The notes under the pieces were generated by a model. The model was not told the origin of the DNA. It saw nothing but the letters and a program-made list of their open reading frames with translations, and did not search any database. A program made the position numbers and the translations under genes. This document shows, in pieces, positions 45,951 through 54,826 of a stretch of DNA of 58,371 bases (position 1 is the stretch's first letter; every line of letters begins with the position of its first letter). The stretch covers positions 1-58,371 of the forward strand of contig JAFGIW010000027.1 in the NCBI GenBank assembly GCA_016929415.1, given 5' to 3'. Source of the DNA: Chitinispirillaceae bacterium (GTDB taxonomy: Bacteria; Fibrobacterota; Chitinivibrionia; Chitinivibrionales; Chitinispirillaceae).

Positions 45951-47324
45951 CTATTCAGAAACCACGTCAGATACCCCATTATTCTGCTTCCCCGCCTTAT
46001 CGATGGCATCTTCCGCATCTTCATCGGTTGTCGCCAGGGTTTCTATTGCCTCGTTAGTGATTTCACCGAGCACCGTTTCCTCCTCTTCCGCCTCACAGCC
46101 GACTTCCTGATCGGCCGATGGAACGGTCTCCTCGCTTACCGCCTCTTCATCATGCGATTCGTTCAGTTCGTTTTCATCAACAGCCTGACCGGTAACCACG
46201 TCATCGCCGCCGGCTGTCTGACTGCCCTTCTGCAAGGCTGCGTTACGCTGCTCTTCAGTCATATTCGCATACTCCTGATCGCCGAATACGTCGATCTCTT
46301 TATCGAGCATCTTTGAGGCGAGACGGATATTCTGTCCTTCGCGTCCGATCGCCTGAGCAAGGTCTTCCTCGCTTATCACCACGGTTATTTTCTGATCGTC
46401 GACCGGAATCACCCTCTTCACTTCCGCGGGTGAAAACACCCTTCGTGCCAAGAGCGAAAGTTCCTCAGTCCAATTTATGATGTCAATACGCTCATTTGAC
46501 AATTCACGAACGATGGCCTGGACGCGGTTGCCCCGCATTCCCACGCAGGCGCCGACCGGGTCGACCCTGCTGTCGTTGGTCGTGACGGCGATTTTCGACC
46601 GATGGCCTGGATCGCGGACAACCTTGACGATGCGGACCGTTTTATCGAATATCTCGGGAACCTCCAGCTCGAAAAGACGCGCCAGAAATTCAGGGCAGGT
46701 CCGCGAGATGATAACCTGCGGGCCCTTTGGATTATTCTTCACCTCGAGAATGCAGGCGCGGATATTGTCCCCCTGCCGCCAATGCTCTTTTCTTATCTGT
46801 TCCCGGTAAGGGAGAAGTGCCTCGGTACGGCCCAGATTGACAAGAATATTGCCCTTTTCTATCTGCTGAACGGTACCGGTAACCAGTTCACCGACGCGGT
46901 CGCTATAATCGGCGAAGATTTTTTCCCGCTCGGCCTCGCGAACGCGCTGAATAATGACCTGTTTTGCCGTCTGGATCGCCATGCGGCCAAACAATTCAAT
47001 ATCGAGGTCCTGAATGAGTTCGTCACCGATGGCGATATCGTCCTCGATTTCTTTCGCATCGGCAATGGATATCTGCATTTCCGGATCTTCAACCGTTTCA
47101 ACGACGTTCTGCCTTGTGTAAACTTCAATCGTCCCCTTTTCCCGGTCGACCTTCGCTTCGACGTTCTTCGGTGTACCAAGGTATTTTTTCGCGGCGGTCG
47201 TAAGAGCGTCCCTCAGGCTATCAAGCACCAGATCATTGCTGATGCTCTTCTCCTTGGTAACGGCGCTGATCGAAGCAGCGATATCCAGCGCCTTGAGCGC
47301 TTCGGCCTTTCCCTTTTTATTCAT
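45951..47324 (-). CDS. nusA: Transcription termination/antitermination factor NusA with a long acidic tail
   Basis: The 457-residue product has the NusA N-terminal domain (LVLDSLRDALTTAAKKYLG), an S1 domain (ELVTGTVQQIEKGNILVNLG), KH1 (GACVGMRGNRVQAIVREL) and KH2 (EEDLAQAIGREGQNIRLAS). After KH2 there is a tail of about 100 residues dominated by Glu and Asp with no recognised fold, in place of the acidic repeats found in proteobacterial NusA. NusA binds RNA polymerase and controls pausing and termination. It follows rimP after 17 bases. Confidence 0.95.
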   Translation of the reverse strand: MNKKGKAEALKALDIAASISAVTKEKSISNDLVLDSLRDALTTAAKKYLGTPKNVEAKVDREKGTIEVYTRQNVVETVEDPEMQISIADAKEIEDDIAIGDELIQDLDIELFGRMAIQTAKQVIIQRVREAEREKIFADYSDRVGELVTGTVQQIEKGNILVNLGRTEALLPYREQIRKEHWRQGDNIRACILEVKNNPKGPQVIISRTCPEFLARLFELEVPEIFDKTVRIVKVVRDPGHRSKIAVTTNDSRVDPVGACVGMRGNRVQAIVRELSNERIDIINWTEELSLLARRVFSPAEVKRVIPVDDQKITVVISEEDLAQAIGREGQNIRLASKMLDKEIDVFGDQEYANMTEEQRNAALQKGSQTAGGDDVVTGQAVDENELNESHDEEAVSEETVPSADQEVGCEAEEEETVLGEITNEAIETLATTDEDAEDAIDKAGKQNNGVSDVVSE

Positions 47325-47341
47325 CCTTATTCCTTCCCATG

Positions 47342-47800
47342 TTATTTAAATTTCATTTCCTCTCTGCCGCTTGTAATTGCAGCAAGCGGGAGTTCAATCG
47401 TTTGTCCGTCGCAGACAAGGCAAAGAACGTCATGCTCACACCATTCGATAATGCCCTTGAACTGCATGTTCCCGTTGCAGGGTTCCCTCAGGTAAACAGT
47501 CACTTCTCTCCCGCGTGCACGACGGAACTCGCGTTCTATTTTGAGCGGCCGGTCGATACCCGGTGAAGAGACTTCCAGGGCATAGGAGCGGCCGTTTAAA
47601 AAATTTTCCACATCAAGAAGGAGCGACAGCGAATTGCTGACCTGTTCGCAATCCGCGATCGTGACCCCTTTCGGCCGGTCGATAAAAATTCGGAGTATCG
47701 ATCGGGAACCGGCCCTGAAAAAACGTGCCTCGAAGAGTTCGAACCCCATATCAGCACATTTTTCTGCAATAAGCGGTTCGATGTACTCCAGCGCCGACAT
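47342..47800 (-). CDS. rimP: Ribosome maturation factor RimP
   Basis: The 152-residue product starts at ATG 47800 (GGGAGAT upstream), ten codons inside a longer frame. It has the RimP signatures GFELFEARFFRAG, LRIFIDRPKGVTIADCEQVS and LEVSSPGIDRPL. It assists 30S assembly. It is the first gene of the rimP-nusA-infB-rbfA operon. Confidence 0.94.
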   Translation of the reverse strand: MSALEYIEPLIAEKCADMGFELFEARFFRAGSRSILRIFIDRPKGVTIADCEQVSNSLSLLLDVENFLNGRSYALEVSSPGIDRPLKIEREFRRARGREVTVYLREPCNGNMQFKGIIEWCEHDVLCLVCDGQTIELPLAAITSGREEMKFK

Positions 47801-47828
47801 AGATCTCCCGGTTGGATTGTTCAATAGC

Positions 47829-47849
47829 AAAAACGGGCTTACCGCCCGT
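47829..47849 (-). terminator. Terminator-like hairpin (attenuator) in the rimP-nusA leader
   Basis: On the minus strand ACGGGC-GGTAA-GCCCGT is followed by a run of T, a short intrinsic terminator. It lies between the promoter at 47878-47906 and the rimP ATG at 47800, so it can only act on the operon's own leader. NusA control of its own operon at leader terminators is known in E. coli; here it is inferred. Confidence 0.65.
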
Positions 47850-47877
47850 ATCTCAACTTCACCATAAAATACGATAT

Positions 47878-47906
47878 AATATACTAGTTGGGAGGAGCGG
47901 TGACAA
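47878..47906 (-). promoter_or_regulatory. Sigma70-type promoter of the rimP-nusA-infB operon
   Basis: On the minus strand TTGTCA (47906-47901) and TATATT (47883-47878) are separated by exactly 17 bases. It reads toward rimP and starts a leader of about 70 bases. It is the best promoter seen in the window. Confidence 0.75.
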
Positions 47907-47966
47907 CATTACTTTTTGAATATGAAGACGAAACATACACTTTTATAGTCCACCCGAGAGAGTGGA

Positions 47967-49301
47967 TTATTTCCGGGAGCCGTAGTGCTCCTGTACCACC
48001 CTGATCGCCTCCTCACGGGTTGAAATCTCCTCTTCCAGCTGCATATCGTAAAGCTGCGAGAGTATCTCACCGAAAAGCGGTCCCGGCGTGAATCCGAGTT
48101 CCACAAGGTCTCTCCCGCGTAAAAAAGGTACCGGTTGAAGCGTTTTCGATTGAAAGCGCCGCAACTCCTCCTTGAGAAAATCGACGTTCCCGCAATCGCC
48201 ATGACTTGCCAGACAATCGATGCGGTGCAACTCCATTTCGGTTTCGATCGTCGGTCGCGAAAGAAATTTTTTAAGTGTCCCTAGCCGCATCCTCCTGACC
48301 TGCATGAAGTTCATGTGGTTCGCAATGCATGCGGTCACCCCCTCGATAAGTGCATTTGATGCATGAAACCGCTTCAGGAGGGTGTGTGCTTTCTGCATGC
48401 CGACCTTATCGTGGTTATTAAACCGGATCCGGTCGGCGACCGTCATTGTCTGAGGTTTCCCGATGTCATGCAGGAGAACACTCCAGGCGAGGGTTGATGA
48501 GGGATGCACGCCAAGCAGCGAAAGCGCTTTTTTCGTGTGTTCAAAAACATCCCCTTCAGGATGAAATTGCGGCGGCTGTTGTACCCCTTTAAGTCCGGTA
48601 ATTTCCGGCAGCACGATCGCCAGAAGCCCTGAATGGTCAAGCAGATCAAACGCCCTGTCCGGATGCGTCAAACAGAGCATTTTATCCAGTTCGGTAAAAA
48701 TCCTTTCCACCGAAATGGTCGTGATGTTGTCTGCCAGCAGCCGGATCGCACTCCACGTGGCCGTTTCAATTGTAAAATCGAACCGTGCGGCAAACCGGAT
48801 TGCCCGTAACATACGCAGGTAGTCTTCGCGGAAACGAAGCGATGGGTCTCCTATGGCCCGGACAACTTTTAAACCAATATCGGCCTTTCCCCCTACATAG
48901 TCGATGACCTCCCCGGTTTGCGGATTGAAAAACAGGCCGTTTATCGTAAAATCTCGACGCAATGCATCATTGCGGGCATCGGTATAGACAATGTCTGCCG
49001 GATGGCGGCCGTCATGGATACCGGTGTCCGAACGAAATGTAGCAACCTCGAACGGCAATCCATCCGCGATAACGATAATGACACCAAATTGCGCACCGAC
49101 CGGTATGGTATGGGAAAAGAGTCGGCTGACCGTCTCAGGGCGGGCATTGGTGGCAATATCGATATCACCATCATCACTTTCCTCCATTACCATATCCCTT
49201 ACCACTCCGCCGGCGAAAAGCGCTTCATAGCCTGCTTTGGCAAGCCGGCTGATAATAGAAAAAGCCGCCTTGTATTTGCGCGTTTTCGTTGGTGGTTTCA
49301 T
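47967..49301 (-). CDS. cca: CCA tRNA nucleotidyltransferase with HD domain
   Basis: The 444-residue product has the class II polymerase-beta head (ALFAGGVVRDMVMEESDDGDIDIAT, with the DxD metal site), RRDFTINGLFFNP, the RFREDYLRMLRAIRFAARF neck, and an HD domain (WSVLLHDIGKPQTM). It adds or repairs the 3' CCA of tRNAs. None of the three tRNA genes in this window encodes CCA, so the enzyme is needed. It lies upstream of the rimP promoter and probably belongs to another transcript. Confidence 0.94.
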   Translation of the reverse strand: MKPPTKTRKYKAAFSIISRLAKAGYEALFAGGVVRDMVMEESDDGDIDIATNARPETVSRLFSHTIPVGAQFGVIIVIADGLPFEVATFRSDTGIHDGRHPADIVYTDARNDALRRDFTINGLFFNPQTGEVIDYVGGKADIGLKVVRAIGDPSLRFREDYLRMLRAIRFAARFDFTIETATWSAIRLLADNITTISVERIFTELDKMLCLTHPDRAFDLLDHSGLLAIVLPEITGLKGVQQPPQFHPEGDVFEHTKKALSLLGVHPSSTLAWSVLLHDIGKPQTMTVADRIRFNNHDKVGMQKAHTLLKRFHASNALIEGVTACIANHMNFMQVRRMRLGTLKKFLSRPTIETEMELHRIDCLASHGDCGNVDFLKEELRRFQSKTLQPVPFLRGRDLVELGFTPGPLFGEILSQLYDMQLEEEISTREEAIRVVQEHYGSRK

Positions 49302-49579
49302 CCAGCTAAAATACCTTACCTGTTTATCGGGTGCAAGCAGAGTGCCTGATGGCCAGAAATAATTTCAAAACAGAGCGGTATGGTAAACAGGGGAAGTGAG
49401 GTATGCCGATGGAAGAGCACTGTTTTCCCGCAGTGGTCCATTGCTGCACCGACAACTTTTACCTGTCGCCTAAAAAACCCCCGGACCTATTGACAATACC
49501 TTATGGAGAAAAGCATCTTTATTCAGGTCTGAAAATATCGTGTAACTTTTTTCTACCATATATAAGATTGGAGGAGTAC

Positions 49580-50608
49580 ATGAAGGTGGCCGGCAAACTT
49601 CTTATAGCGTTAAGCGTTTTGGTGCTGATTATCTCCTGTTCATCATCGCATGAACAGAAGGGGAATGCCGCTTATAATGCGGCAAAAAGACTCTCCGGAG
49701 ATGAAAAACGGCGTCAGTTAAAAACCGCATATCTCTATTTCGACAAAGCGGTCAAGGAAAATCCCGGAAAAATAAGCAACCGACTGAGAAACCGGTATAT
49801 CGAGATGACGCTCGAACGGGCATCCATGGTGCTGAATGAAGGTGCGGCCCATATGGAAGCGATTCCTCTTTTTCTCGATGACATCGAAAAAAACATGACC
49901 GCAGACGTAAATCCCGAGTTCAAACAGCGGCATGCGATCATCTGGGCGCAGCTGGCCGATTCAAGCCTCAAGAAAGGGCGTATTGACGAAGCCCGTACCC
50001 GTCTCGACAAAGCGATCGCGGTGGCAAATGATCCGACCCCTATCCGCACAAAGAAAAAAGAGACCATCGACAATCTCGCGCAGCAGAACTATGATGAAGC
50101 GGAAGTGAATTACACCAATGGAGTAACGAATAAAGACGCCAACGACTTAGTCGCCGCCGAATTCTACGCCAAATGCGCGCTCCTGTTCGATTCATCCCGT
50201 GCCGATGCAAAAGGACTTCTGAAGAAACTGCTGAAAGAAAACCGCGGGACCTACTCGGCATATCTGTCCGTCATCGACCCTATTCCCGATTCGGCGATAT
50301 TCAAAGTTATTAACAAATGGGATATTCTCCTCGCCCTACCGGTGATGGAAAACCGCGGGAAAACCATTCGCGCCGTCATCGACATTTACAATTACTCATG
50401 GAACCCGCTGCGCCTCAAAACCGAGCATTTCTTCCTGGTGGACGTGAACGGCAAACGCTACAAGGCGCTGCCGGCCCGCCTCGATCCGGAAATGCTCGAC
50501 CAGGAGCATGAAGCGAAGCTGAAGATGAGCTTCCCGAAACCGTCGGCTGAAATCAAGATGCTCCTCTACGAAAACAACGAGCATGTTTCGGAAAAACCGT
50601 TAATATAA
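49580..50608 (+). CDS. Lipoprotein with helical (TPR-like) repeats
   Basis: The 342-residue product starts at ATG 49580, 3 bases after GGAGGAG; a 59-residue extension to 49403 is rejected. The signal ends in LVLIISC with lipid-modified Cys at residue 20. Residues about 25-220 are helix pairs of TPR character (RLSGDEKRRQLKTAYLYFDK, SLKKGRIDEARTRLDKAI, VAAEFYAKCALLFDSSRADA), and the end (AVIDIYNYSWNPLRLKTEHF, FFLVDVNGKRYKALPARLD) is a strand-rich domain like DUF4352-type beta units. No partner is known. Confidence 0.8.
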   Translation: MKVAGKLLIALSVLVLIISCSSSHEQKGNAAYNAAKRLSGDEKRRQLKTAYLYFDKAVKENPGKISNRLRNRYIEMTLERASMVLNEGAAHMEAIPLFLDDIEKNMTADVNPEFKQRHAIIWAQLADSSLKKGRIDEARTRLDKAIAVANDPTPIRTKKKETIDNLAQQNYDEAEVNYTNGVTNKDANDLVAAEFYAKCALLFDSSRADAKGLLKKLLKENRGTYSAYLSVIDPIPDSAIFKVINKWDILLALPVMENRGKTIRAVIDIYNYSWNPLRLKTEHFFLVDVNGKRYKALPARLDPEMLDQEHEAKLKMSFPKPSAEIKMLLYENNEHVSEKPLI

Positions 50609-50640
50609 TTTAAAATCGCTGCAAAATCGTATAGGTGAAA

Positions 50641-50668
50641 AGGAGAACCCCGCGGGGCCTCCTTTTTT
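50641..50668. terminator. Intrinsic terminator between the lipoprotein and gmhB
   Basis: AGGAG pairs with CTCCT around an inner CCCC/GGGG stem, followed on the plus strand by six T. It stops the lipoprotein transcript 33 bases after its stop codon; on the minus strand it may also stop the gmhB transcript. Confidence 0.8.
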
Positions 50669-50696
50669 ATTATCGGCAGAGGGCGCAGGAGTGCGA

Positions 50697-51227
50697 TCAG
50701 AGAAGCGGTATCACGTCCATGATCGACGTGACATCGTACCCCGCGGTCGTATAAACACTCTTCACGATGATGCATTTCAATTCAGGAAGAAGTATCCGGT
50801 CGGAGGTTTTGTCACCAACCATGAGCGAGGCGGACAGATCAATGTTATGATCAGCCGCCGCCTTGATGAACATTCCCGGTTTCGGTTTGCGGCAATCGGA
50901 ATCTTTCCGGTATTCCGGTATCGTACCGTTCTCATGGTAGGGGCAGTAATAGATCGCAGTGAGGGTAATCCCTTTCGCCGCGAACTGTTCCGTCATCCAT
51001 TGATGGAGAACCCGTACATCCCCTTCGCTGAAATGCCCTTTCGCCACACCGGCCTGATTGGTTACGACGACAAGGAGGTACCCCTTCTCCACTGCAGCTT
51101 TGCACAGGTCAAATACGCCGTTGCAGAAACGGATCTGCCCGGGTTTATGGACGTAACGGACATCCTCGTTGATAATACCGTCGCGGTCGAGAAAGAGGGC
51201 CTTGTTTTTTTGCATGATCATCGACAA
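50697..51227 (-). CDS. gmhB: D-glycero-D-manno-heptose 1,7-bisphosphate 7-phosphatase-like HAD enzyme
   Basis: The 176-residue product has ALFLDRDGIINEDVRYVHKP (HAD motif I), VVVTNQAGVAKGHFSE, CRKPKPGMF and MVGDKTSDR, in the order of GmhB. In the zinc loop E. coli has C-x-H...C-x-C; here CPYH and a single Cys in DSDC remain, one ligand short. Starts at TTG 51227, ATG 51221 and ATG 51215 are all possible. It removes the 7-phosphate in heptose synthesis for LPS. Other heptose genes are not nearby. The same fold also serves histidinol-phosphatase. Confidence 0.85.
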   Translation of the reverse strand: MSMIMQKNKALFLDRDGIINEDVRYVHKPGQIRFCNGVFDLCKAAVEKGYLLVVVTNQAGVAKGHFSEGDVRVLHQWMTEQFAAKGITLTAIYYCPYHENGTIPEYRKDSDCRKPKPGMFIKAAADHNIDLSASLMVGDKTSDRILLPELKCIIVKSVYTTAGYDVTSIMDVIPLL

Positions 51228-51270
51228 ACGGTTGATGTTTCCTTCATCGCACGGCCGGTATCATCAACGC

Positions 51271-52563
51271 TCACGGCAGGAACAACACCACATCTGCCGG
51301 ATCGAGCGTAAAGGCAAGCGGTACCGGTTCCCAGACCGGCTCGTCGTTGAGAAACGACATAACCTGTGAACACTTTTTTATTTCCTCCGGCACCATCCAC
51401 TCTTCGATGACGGTCTCATCGGCCGCCGATTTATTGACACCTGCATATACCGACATCCGTCCGTCATCGGATGTTTTCTTCAGGAAGAGATACGGATGGG
51501 TGTACGGGGTTATCGTACACCATGAACCCTCTTCGGAAAGAAGCGGCAGTTCACCCTTCAACGAATTGACTCTGCCTATCCATTTGCAGAGGTCCCACTG
51601 CGGGGGATCGACATCGTCCGGCCTTCCCCTGACGACGTCCATCCGCGTCTTCGCCCCGTATTCATACCCCATCGGCAAGAGCACTCCCTTTGAAAAAAGT
51701 GCCGCGAAGGCATAGCGGCTTTTCTGTACCGGTTCGGTTTCCGGGGCGACACTCGCCAGTCGTTCCGTATCGTGGGATTCCGGAAAAGAGATTGAAGGGG
51801 CGATGATCTGGTTGGCGGTATGCTGTTCAATGGCCCACGGTTGATCGTAGTTCCACCATTTTACCGAGTTGAATAGGTAGTCGAATCCCGCCGGGGCGAG
51901 TGCCTCGATCTGCTCAAGACGGCAGCCGAGTGTTTCCGCCAGAAAGGTAGCCCTTTTATCACGCCGTTTCGCAGCTGATATCAGTTTTCCCCACAGCCCG
52001 ACCGGCACCTGATAGGCCGCATCACACCGGAACCCGTGAATACCTTTCCCCTGGAAAAAAGCAACCAGCTCATCCCAGTACGCCCAGAGCGCATCGCGAT
52101 CTTGACTCTTCTCATTGTCAATTGAGGCGAGATCTTCCCATACCGTCACCTTTGTCTCATCAGCCGGATCAATCGCAAAGGGGCTCACCAGTCTTCCCTC
52201 CGCGTCATGCTTATACCACTCCGGATGCAGCTTCGTCAGCATCGCATCGAACGCCGTGTGATTGATCACCAGGTCGATAAAGAGATCGATCCCGTACTTT
52301 CCACACGCATTGTTGAAACGGTCGAGCGGCGAGAAATCCGAAGGGTCCGCCCCTTTTGCCAGAAACAGAGGATTCAGCCGGTAATAGTCTTTGACGGCAT
52401 AGAGGCTTCCTGAAAAACCGGTCTCAAAAAATGAATTGACGAAAACCGCATTGAATCCCATTCCGGCGATACGGGGCAGTTCCGCGGCCCAGTCATCGAC
52501 GGTCGGAAAGAAGCGTGGAAAAAGATTGTAGACGATCAGTGCTTTTTTATCCGATGGTTTCAT
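51271..52563 (-). CDS. GH13 alpha-amylase-family protein, GlgE-like
   Basis: The 430-residue product has the GH13 landmarks: LVINHTAFD, the nucleophile in GFRCDAAYQ, the acid in FLAETLG and the third Asp in FPESHDTER. HPEWYKHDAEGRL and FDYLFNSVKWWNYD recall GlgE (maltosyl transfer to glucan) and related sequences rather than classic amylases, but it is far shorter than GlgE and lacks its N- and C-terminal domains. There is no signal peptide, so it acts in the cytoplasm. It overlaps panC by 4 bases, an odd pairing. Confidence 0.82.
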   Translation of the reverse strand: MKPSDKKALIVYNLFPRFFPTVDDWAAELPRIAGMGFNAVFVNSFFETGFSGSLYAVKDYYRLNPLFLAKGADPSDFSPLDRFNNACGKYGIDLFIDLVINHTAFDAMLTKLHPEWYKHDAEGRLVSPFAIDPADETKVTVWEDLASIDNEKSQDRDALWAYWDELVAFFQGKGIHGFRCDAAYQVPVGLWGKLISAAKRRDKRATFLAETLGCRLEQIEALAPAGFDYLFNSVKWWNYDQPWAIEQHTANQIIAPSISFPESHDTERLASVAPETEPVQKSRYAFAALFSKGVLLPMGYEYGAKTRMDVVRGRPDDVDPPQWDLCKWIGRVNSLKGELPLLSEEGSWCTITPYTHPYLFLKKTSDDGRMSVYAGVNKSAADETVIEEWMVPEEIKKCSQVMSFLNDEPVWEPVPLAFTLDPADVVLFLP

Positions 52564-53417
52564 GGTGTTGCTCCTAAAAAAGTATTGTCAATAAGCCTCG
52601 TCGCACTCTCCTTCATACGGCAGGCTATTGCCAGAAGCGCCGACGAGGCGATCGTCGAAAGCGGTTCGAGGGTAACCGGATCGACGATTTCGAAATATTC
52701 GGGGACTATCAGTTCCGACTGCACGCATCCATTGCGCACTGCGTCAAGAAGTGCGTCGACATGTCGTTCGCCCTTTGCAAAAAGTGCTTCGGCATTACCA
52801 AGCCCGCGATGGATAAGCGTCGCCGCCGCGCGTTCGGCGGGAGTCAGATAGACATTGCGCGAGCTGAGTGCCAGGCCGTCATCTTCCCTGATGATCGGCC
52901 CTACGACAATCCGGGTCGGACAGTGCAGATCAACCGCCATTCGTTTGATCACCGTTACCTGCTGCGCGTCCTTGACGCCGAAAACCGCCACCTGCGGGTT
53001 GACGATGTTGAATAATTTCATGACGATGGTGGTCACTCCCCGGAAATGGGCAGGCCTGCTCGCGCCGCAAAGCCGTTCGGTGATGCCGCTTACCGCAACC
53101 GACGTCCGATGCCCCGGCGGATACATCTCTTCGACGGGTGGTGCGAAAAGAATATCACAACCGGCCGATTCAGCCATACGGCAATCGGCATCAAACGGCC
53201 GGGGATATTTCAGATAATCCTCTTGAGGCCCGAATTGCGTCGGATTGACGAAGATGGACATTACCGTACAATCGGCATGTTCCCGTGCGATCGACAGGAG
53301 CGACAGATGCCCCCGATGCAATGCGCCCATGGTCGGCACCAATGCCAGTCTGCTCCCCGTGGAGCGGTAGGTGCGCGCCAAATTGATCATTTCAACAACG
53401 GAAGTGACGATTTTCAT
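52560..53417 (-). CDS. panC: Pantothenate synthetase (pantoate-beta-alanine ligase)
   Basis: The 285-residue product has VPTMGALHRGHLSL (HxGH class I adenylation motif), FVNPTQFGPQEDYLKYPR, KLFNIVNPQVAVFGVKDAQQ-like sequence and ALSSRNVYLTP (KMSKS-like). It condenses pantoate and beta-alanine with ATP for CoA synthesis. AGGAAA precedes the ATG. It couples by ATGA to the GH13 gene; panB and panD are not in the window. Confidence 0.95.
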   Translation of the reverse strand: MKIVTSVVEMINLARTYRSTGSRLALVPTMGALHRGHLSLLSIAREHADCTVMSIFVNPTQFGPQEDYLKYPRPFDADCRMAESAGCDILFAPPVEEMYPPGHRTSVAVSGITERLCGASRPAHFRGVTTIVMKLFNIVNPQVAVFGVKDAQQVTVIKRMAVDLHCPTRIVVGPIIREDDGLALSSRNVYLTPAERAAATLIHRGLGNAEALFAKGERHVDALLDAVRNGCVQSELIVPEYFEIVDPVTLEPLSTIASSALLAIACRMKESATRLIDNTFLGATP

Positions 53418-53477
53418 TATTTCCTAACGATTATTACATGAAGTCCGCATAAGGAAGCCCCTTCCTTCTCCCTTCCT

Positions 53478-54218
53478 TCACGGTTCCTCGATTCTGGTAT
53501 CATCCGACAAATATTCCTGCATGCTGCGCTCCAGCAGGCGTGCCTTATCTTTTGCGGCCATCGGCCGGTAGAAGGCGGTTCCCTTTCCGGCATTCCCGAT
53601 CTGCAGCAGAAGTTCCTCGAAATCGGCGGGATCATTGACAAAATCAACATCGTCGGTATTGATGATGAGCACCGGCGTATCGGTGTAATGGAAAAAAAAG
53701 TGGTTGTACGCCTCATTGAGCATATCGAGATAGCGCGGGTCCATGTTGAATTCGTAGGAACGTCCCCGGTGTTCAATCCGGCGCAGGAGCACCCTGGTGG
53801 ACGCCTGTAGATAGACCACCAGATCGGGGGGGGCGATGTTCCGGGCCATCACCGATGTCACCTGCTCGTACAGCGCAAGTTCCTCTTCGTCAAGATTGAC
53901 ACTAGCGAACAGGCGATCTTTGGCGAATATGTAGTCGCTTATCGTTACCTGGTAAAACAGGTCCTGCTGGGCGATGGCTTCCGAAAGCTGCTTGTACCGC
54001 GAAACCAGAAACCATAATTGAGTCTGGAAAGCATAGGTCCGTCGCCGGCGGTAAAACTGCTCCAGAAAAGGATTTTCTTCCGCGGCTTCGAGCACGAGGC
54101 GGGCGGTGCACCGGTGTGCAAGAAGGTTGCAGAACGAAGTCTTTCCCGCGCCGATCGCCCCCTCAATGCAGAGATAATTAATCCAGGAAGGAATATACGA
54201 CGCCTGTTCAGTTGTCAG
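53478..54218 (-). CDS. Deoxynucleoside kinase, with a non-standard start codon
   Basis: The reading frame encodes a dNK-family protein: YLCIEGAIGAGKTSFCNLL (P-loop), FLEQFYRRRRTYAFQTQLWF, the lid-like SDYIFAKDRLFA and a late YTDTPVLIINTDDVDF. The first ATG/GTG/TTG in frame is GTG 54095, downstream of the P-loop, and would give a dead enzyme. The frame is open up to a TAA about 70 bases upstream of 54218; the only plausible starts are CTG 54218 or ATT 54221, behind GGAGGGAGG. I used CTG, giving 246 residues. It phosphorylates deoxyadenosine/-guanosine-type substrates for salvage. It overlaps the end of folK. Confidence 0.8.
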   Translation of the reverse strand: MTTEQASYIPSWINYLCIEGAIGAGKTSFCNLLAHRCTARLVLEAAEENPFLEQFYRRRRTYAFQTQLWFLVSRYKQLSEAIAQQDLFYQVTISDYIFAKDRLFASVNLDEEELALYEQVTSVMARNIAPPDLVVYLQASTRVLLRRIEHRGRSYEFNMDPRYLDMLNEAYNHFFFHYTDTPVLIINTDDVDFVNDPADFEELLLQIGNAGKGTAFYRPMAAKDKARLLERSMQEYLSDDTRIEEP

Positions 54219-54726
54219 AATGCCCTCCCTCCGAACCGGGGAATAGCAGACCCTGGCTTCTTATCTGTTGTGTCATGGCGGCATACTGCTGGCCGACCGT
54301 TCCCGCCGCGGTGCCGATTACCGCATCGGGCATGATCTGAGAGAGCCCCTCAAGGCAGAATCGCCGTAATAGAATCGCCGGATGGGGTATCGTCAACTCC
54401 TCGGCGGCGATTGTTTCATTGCCGAAAAGCAGAATATCGATATCCGCAGTCCGTGCCCTGACCATACCCTTTTCTGTCCGTCCGAGTGACCGTTCGATTG
54501 CAGCACATGCTGACAGCAGTTTAAAAGCACTGCGGTCATAGCAGCCCCCGATGACACGGTTAAGATACCATGGCTGCTCATCGAATACCCCGACCGGTTC
54601 TGTCTCCATCAAAGCTGACATAATTACCGGTGGAAAAAGAACCTCCTTGAGCATCTCCTCCATCCGGTTGATATACCAGCGACGATCACCGCTGTTCGAC
54701 CCGATGCAAATTGCTACGTTGACCAT
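54208..54726 (-). CDS. folK: 2-amino-4-hydroxy-6-hydroxymethyldihydropteridine pyrophosphokinase
   Basis: The 172-residue product has the HPPK pattern: VAICIGSNSGDR, ETEPVGVFDEQPWYLNRV, and the diagnostic RTADIDILLFGNE with IPHP. It transfers pyrophosphate from ATP to the pterin in folate synthesis. No ribosome-binding site is seen before ATG 54726. The order folK, deoxynucleoside kinase, panC is common in FCB-group genomes from memory. Confidence 0.94.
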   Translation of the reverse strand: MVNVAICIGSNSGDRRWYINRMEEMLKEVLFPPVIMSALMETEPVGVFDEQPWYLNRVIGGCYDRSAFKLLSACAAIERSLGRTEKGMVRARTADIDILLFGNETIAAEELTIPHPAILLRRFCLEGLSQIMPDAVIGTAAGTVGQQYAAMTQQIRSQGLLFPGSEGGHSDN

Positions 54727-54826
54727 ACTAAAAATATAGTATTTCGGGCATTATTCAAGTAGTCAGAAAACAGAAGTCGGCAGGAAAAAGAGACATGTTC
54801 TTTCAATGCTTCTGAATTCCGTTCCC

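Noticed and set aside
47900..48004. 34-codon plus-strand ORF starting at GTG with GGAGGAG upstream
   Set aside because: The GGAGGAG and GTG are part of the spacer and -35 box of the minus-strand rimP promoter, and the rest is antisense to cca.
49403..49579. 59-residue extension of the TPR-like lipoprotein
   Set aside because: The lipoprotein signal and GGAGGAG place the start at 49580.
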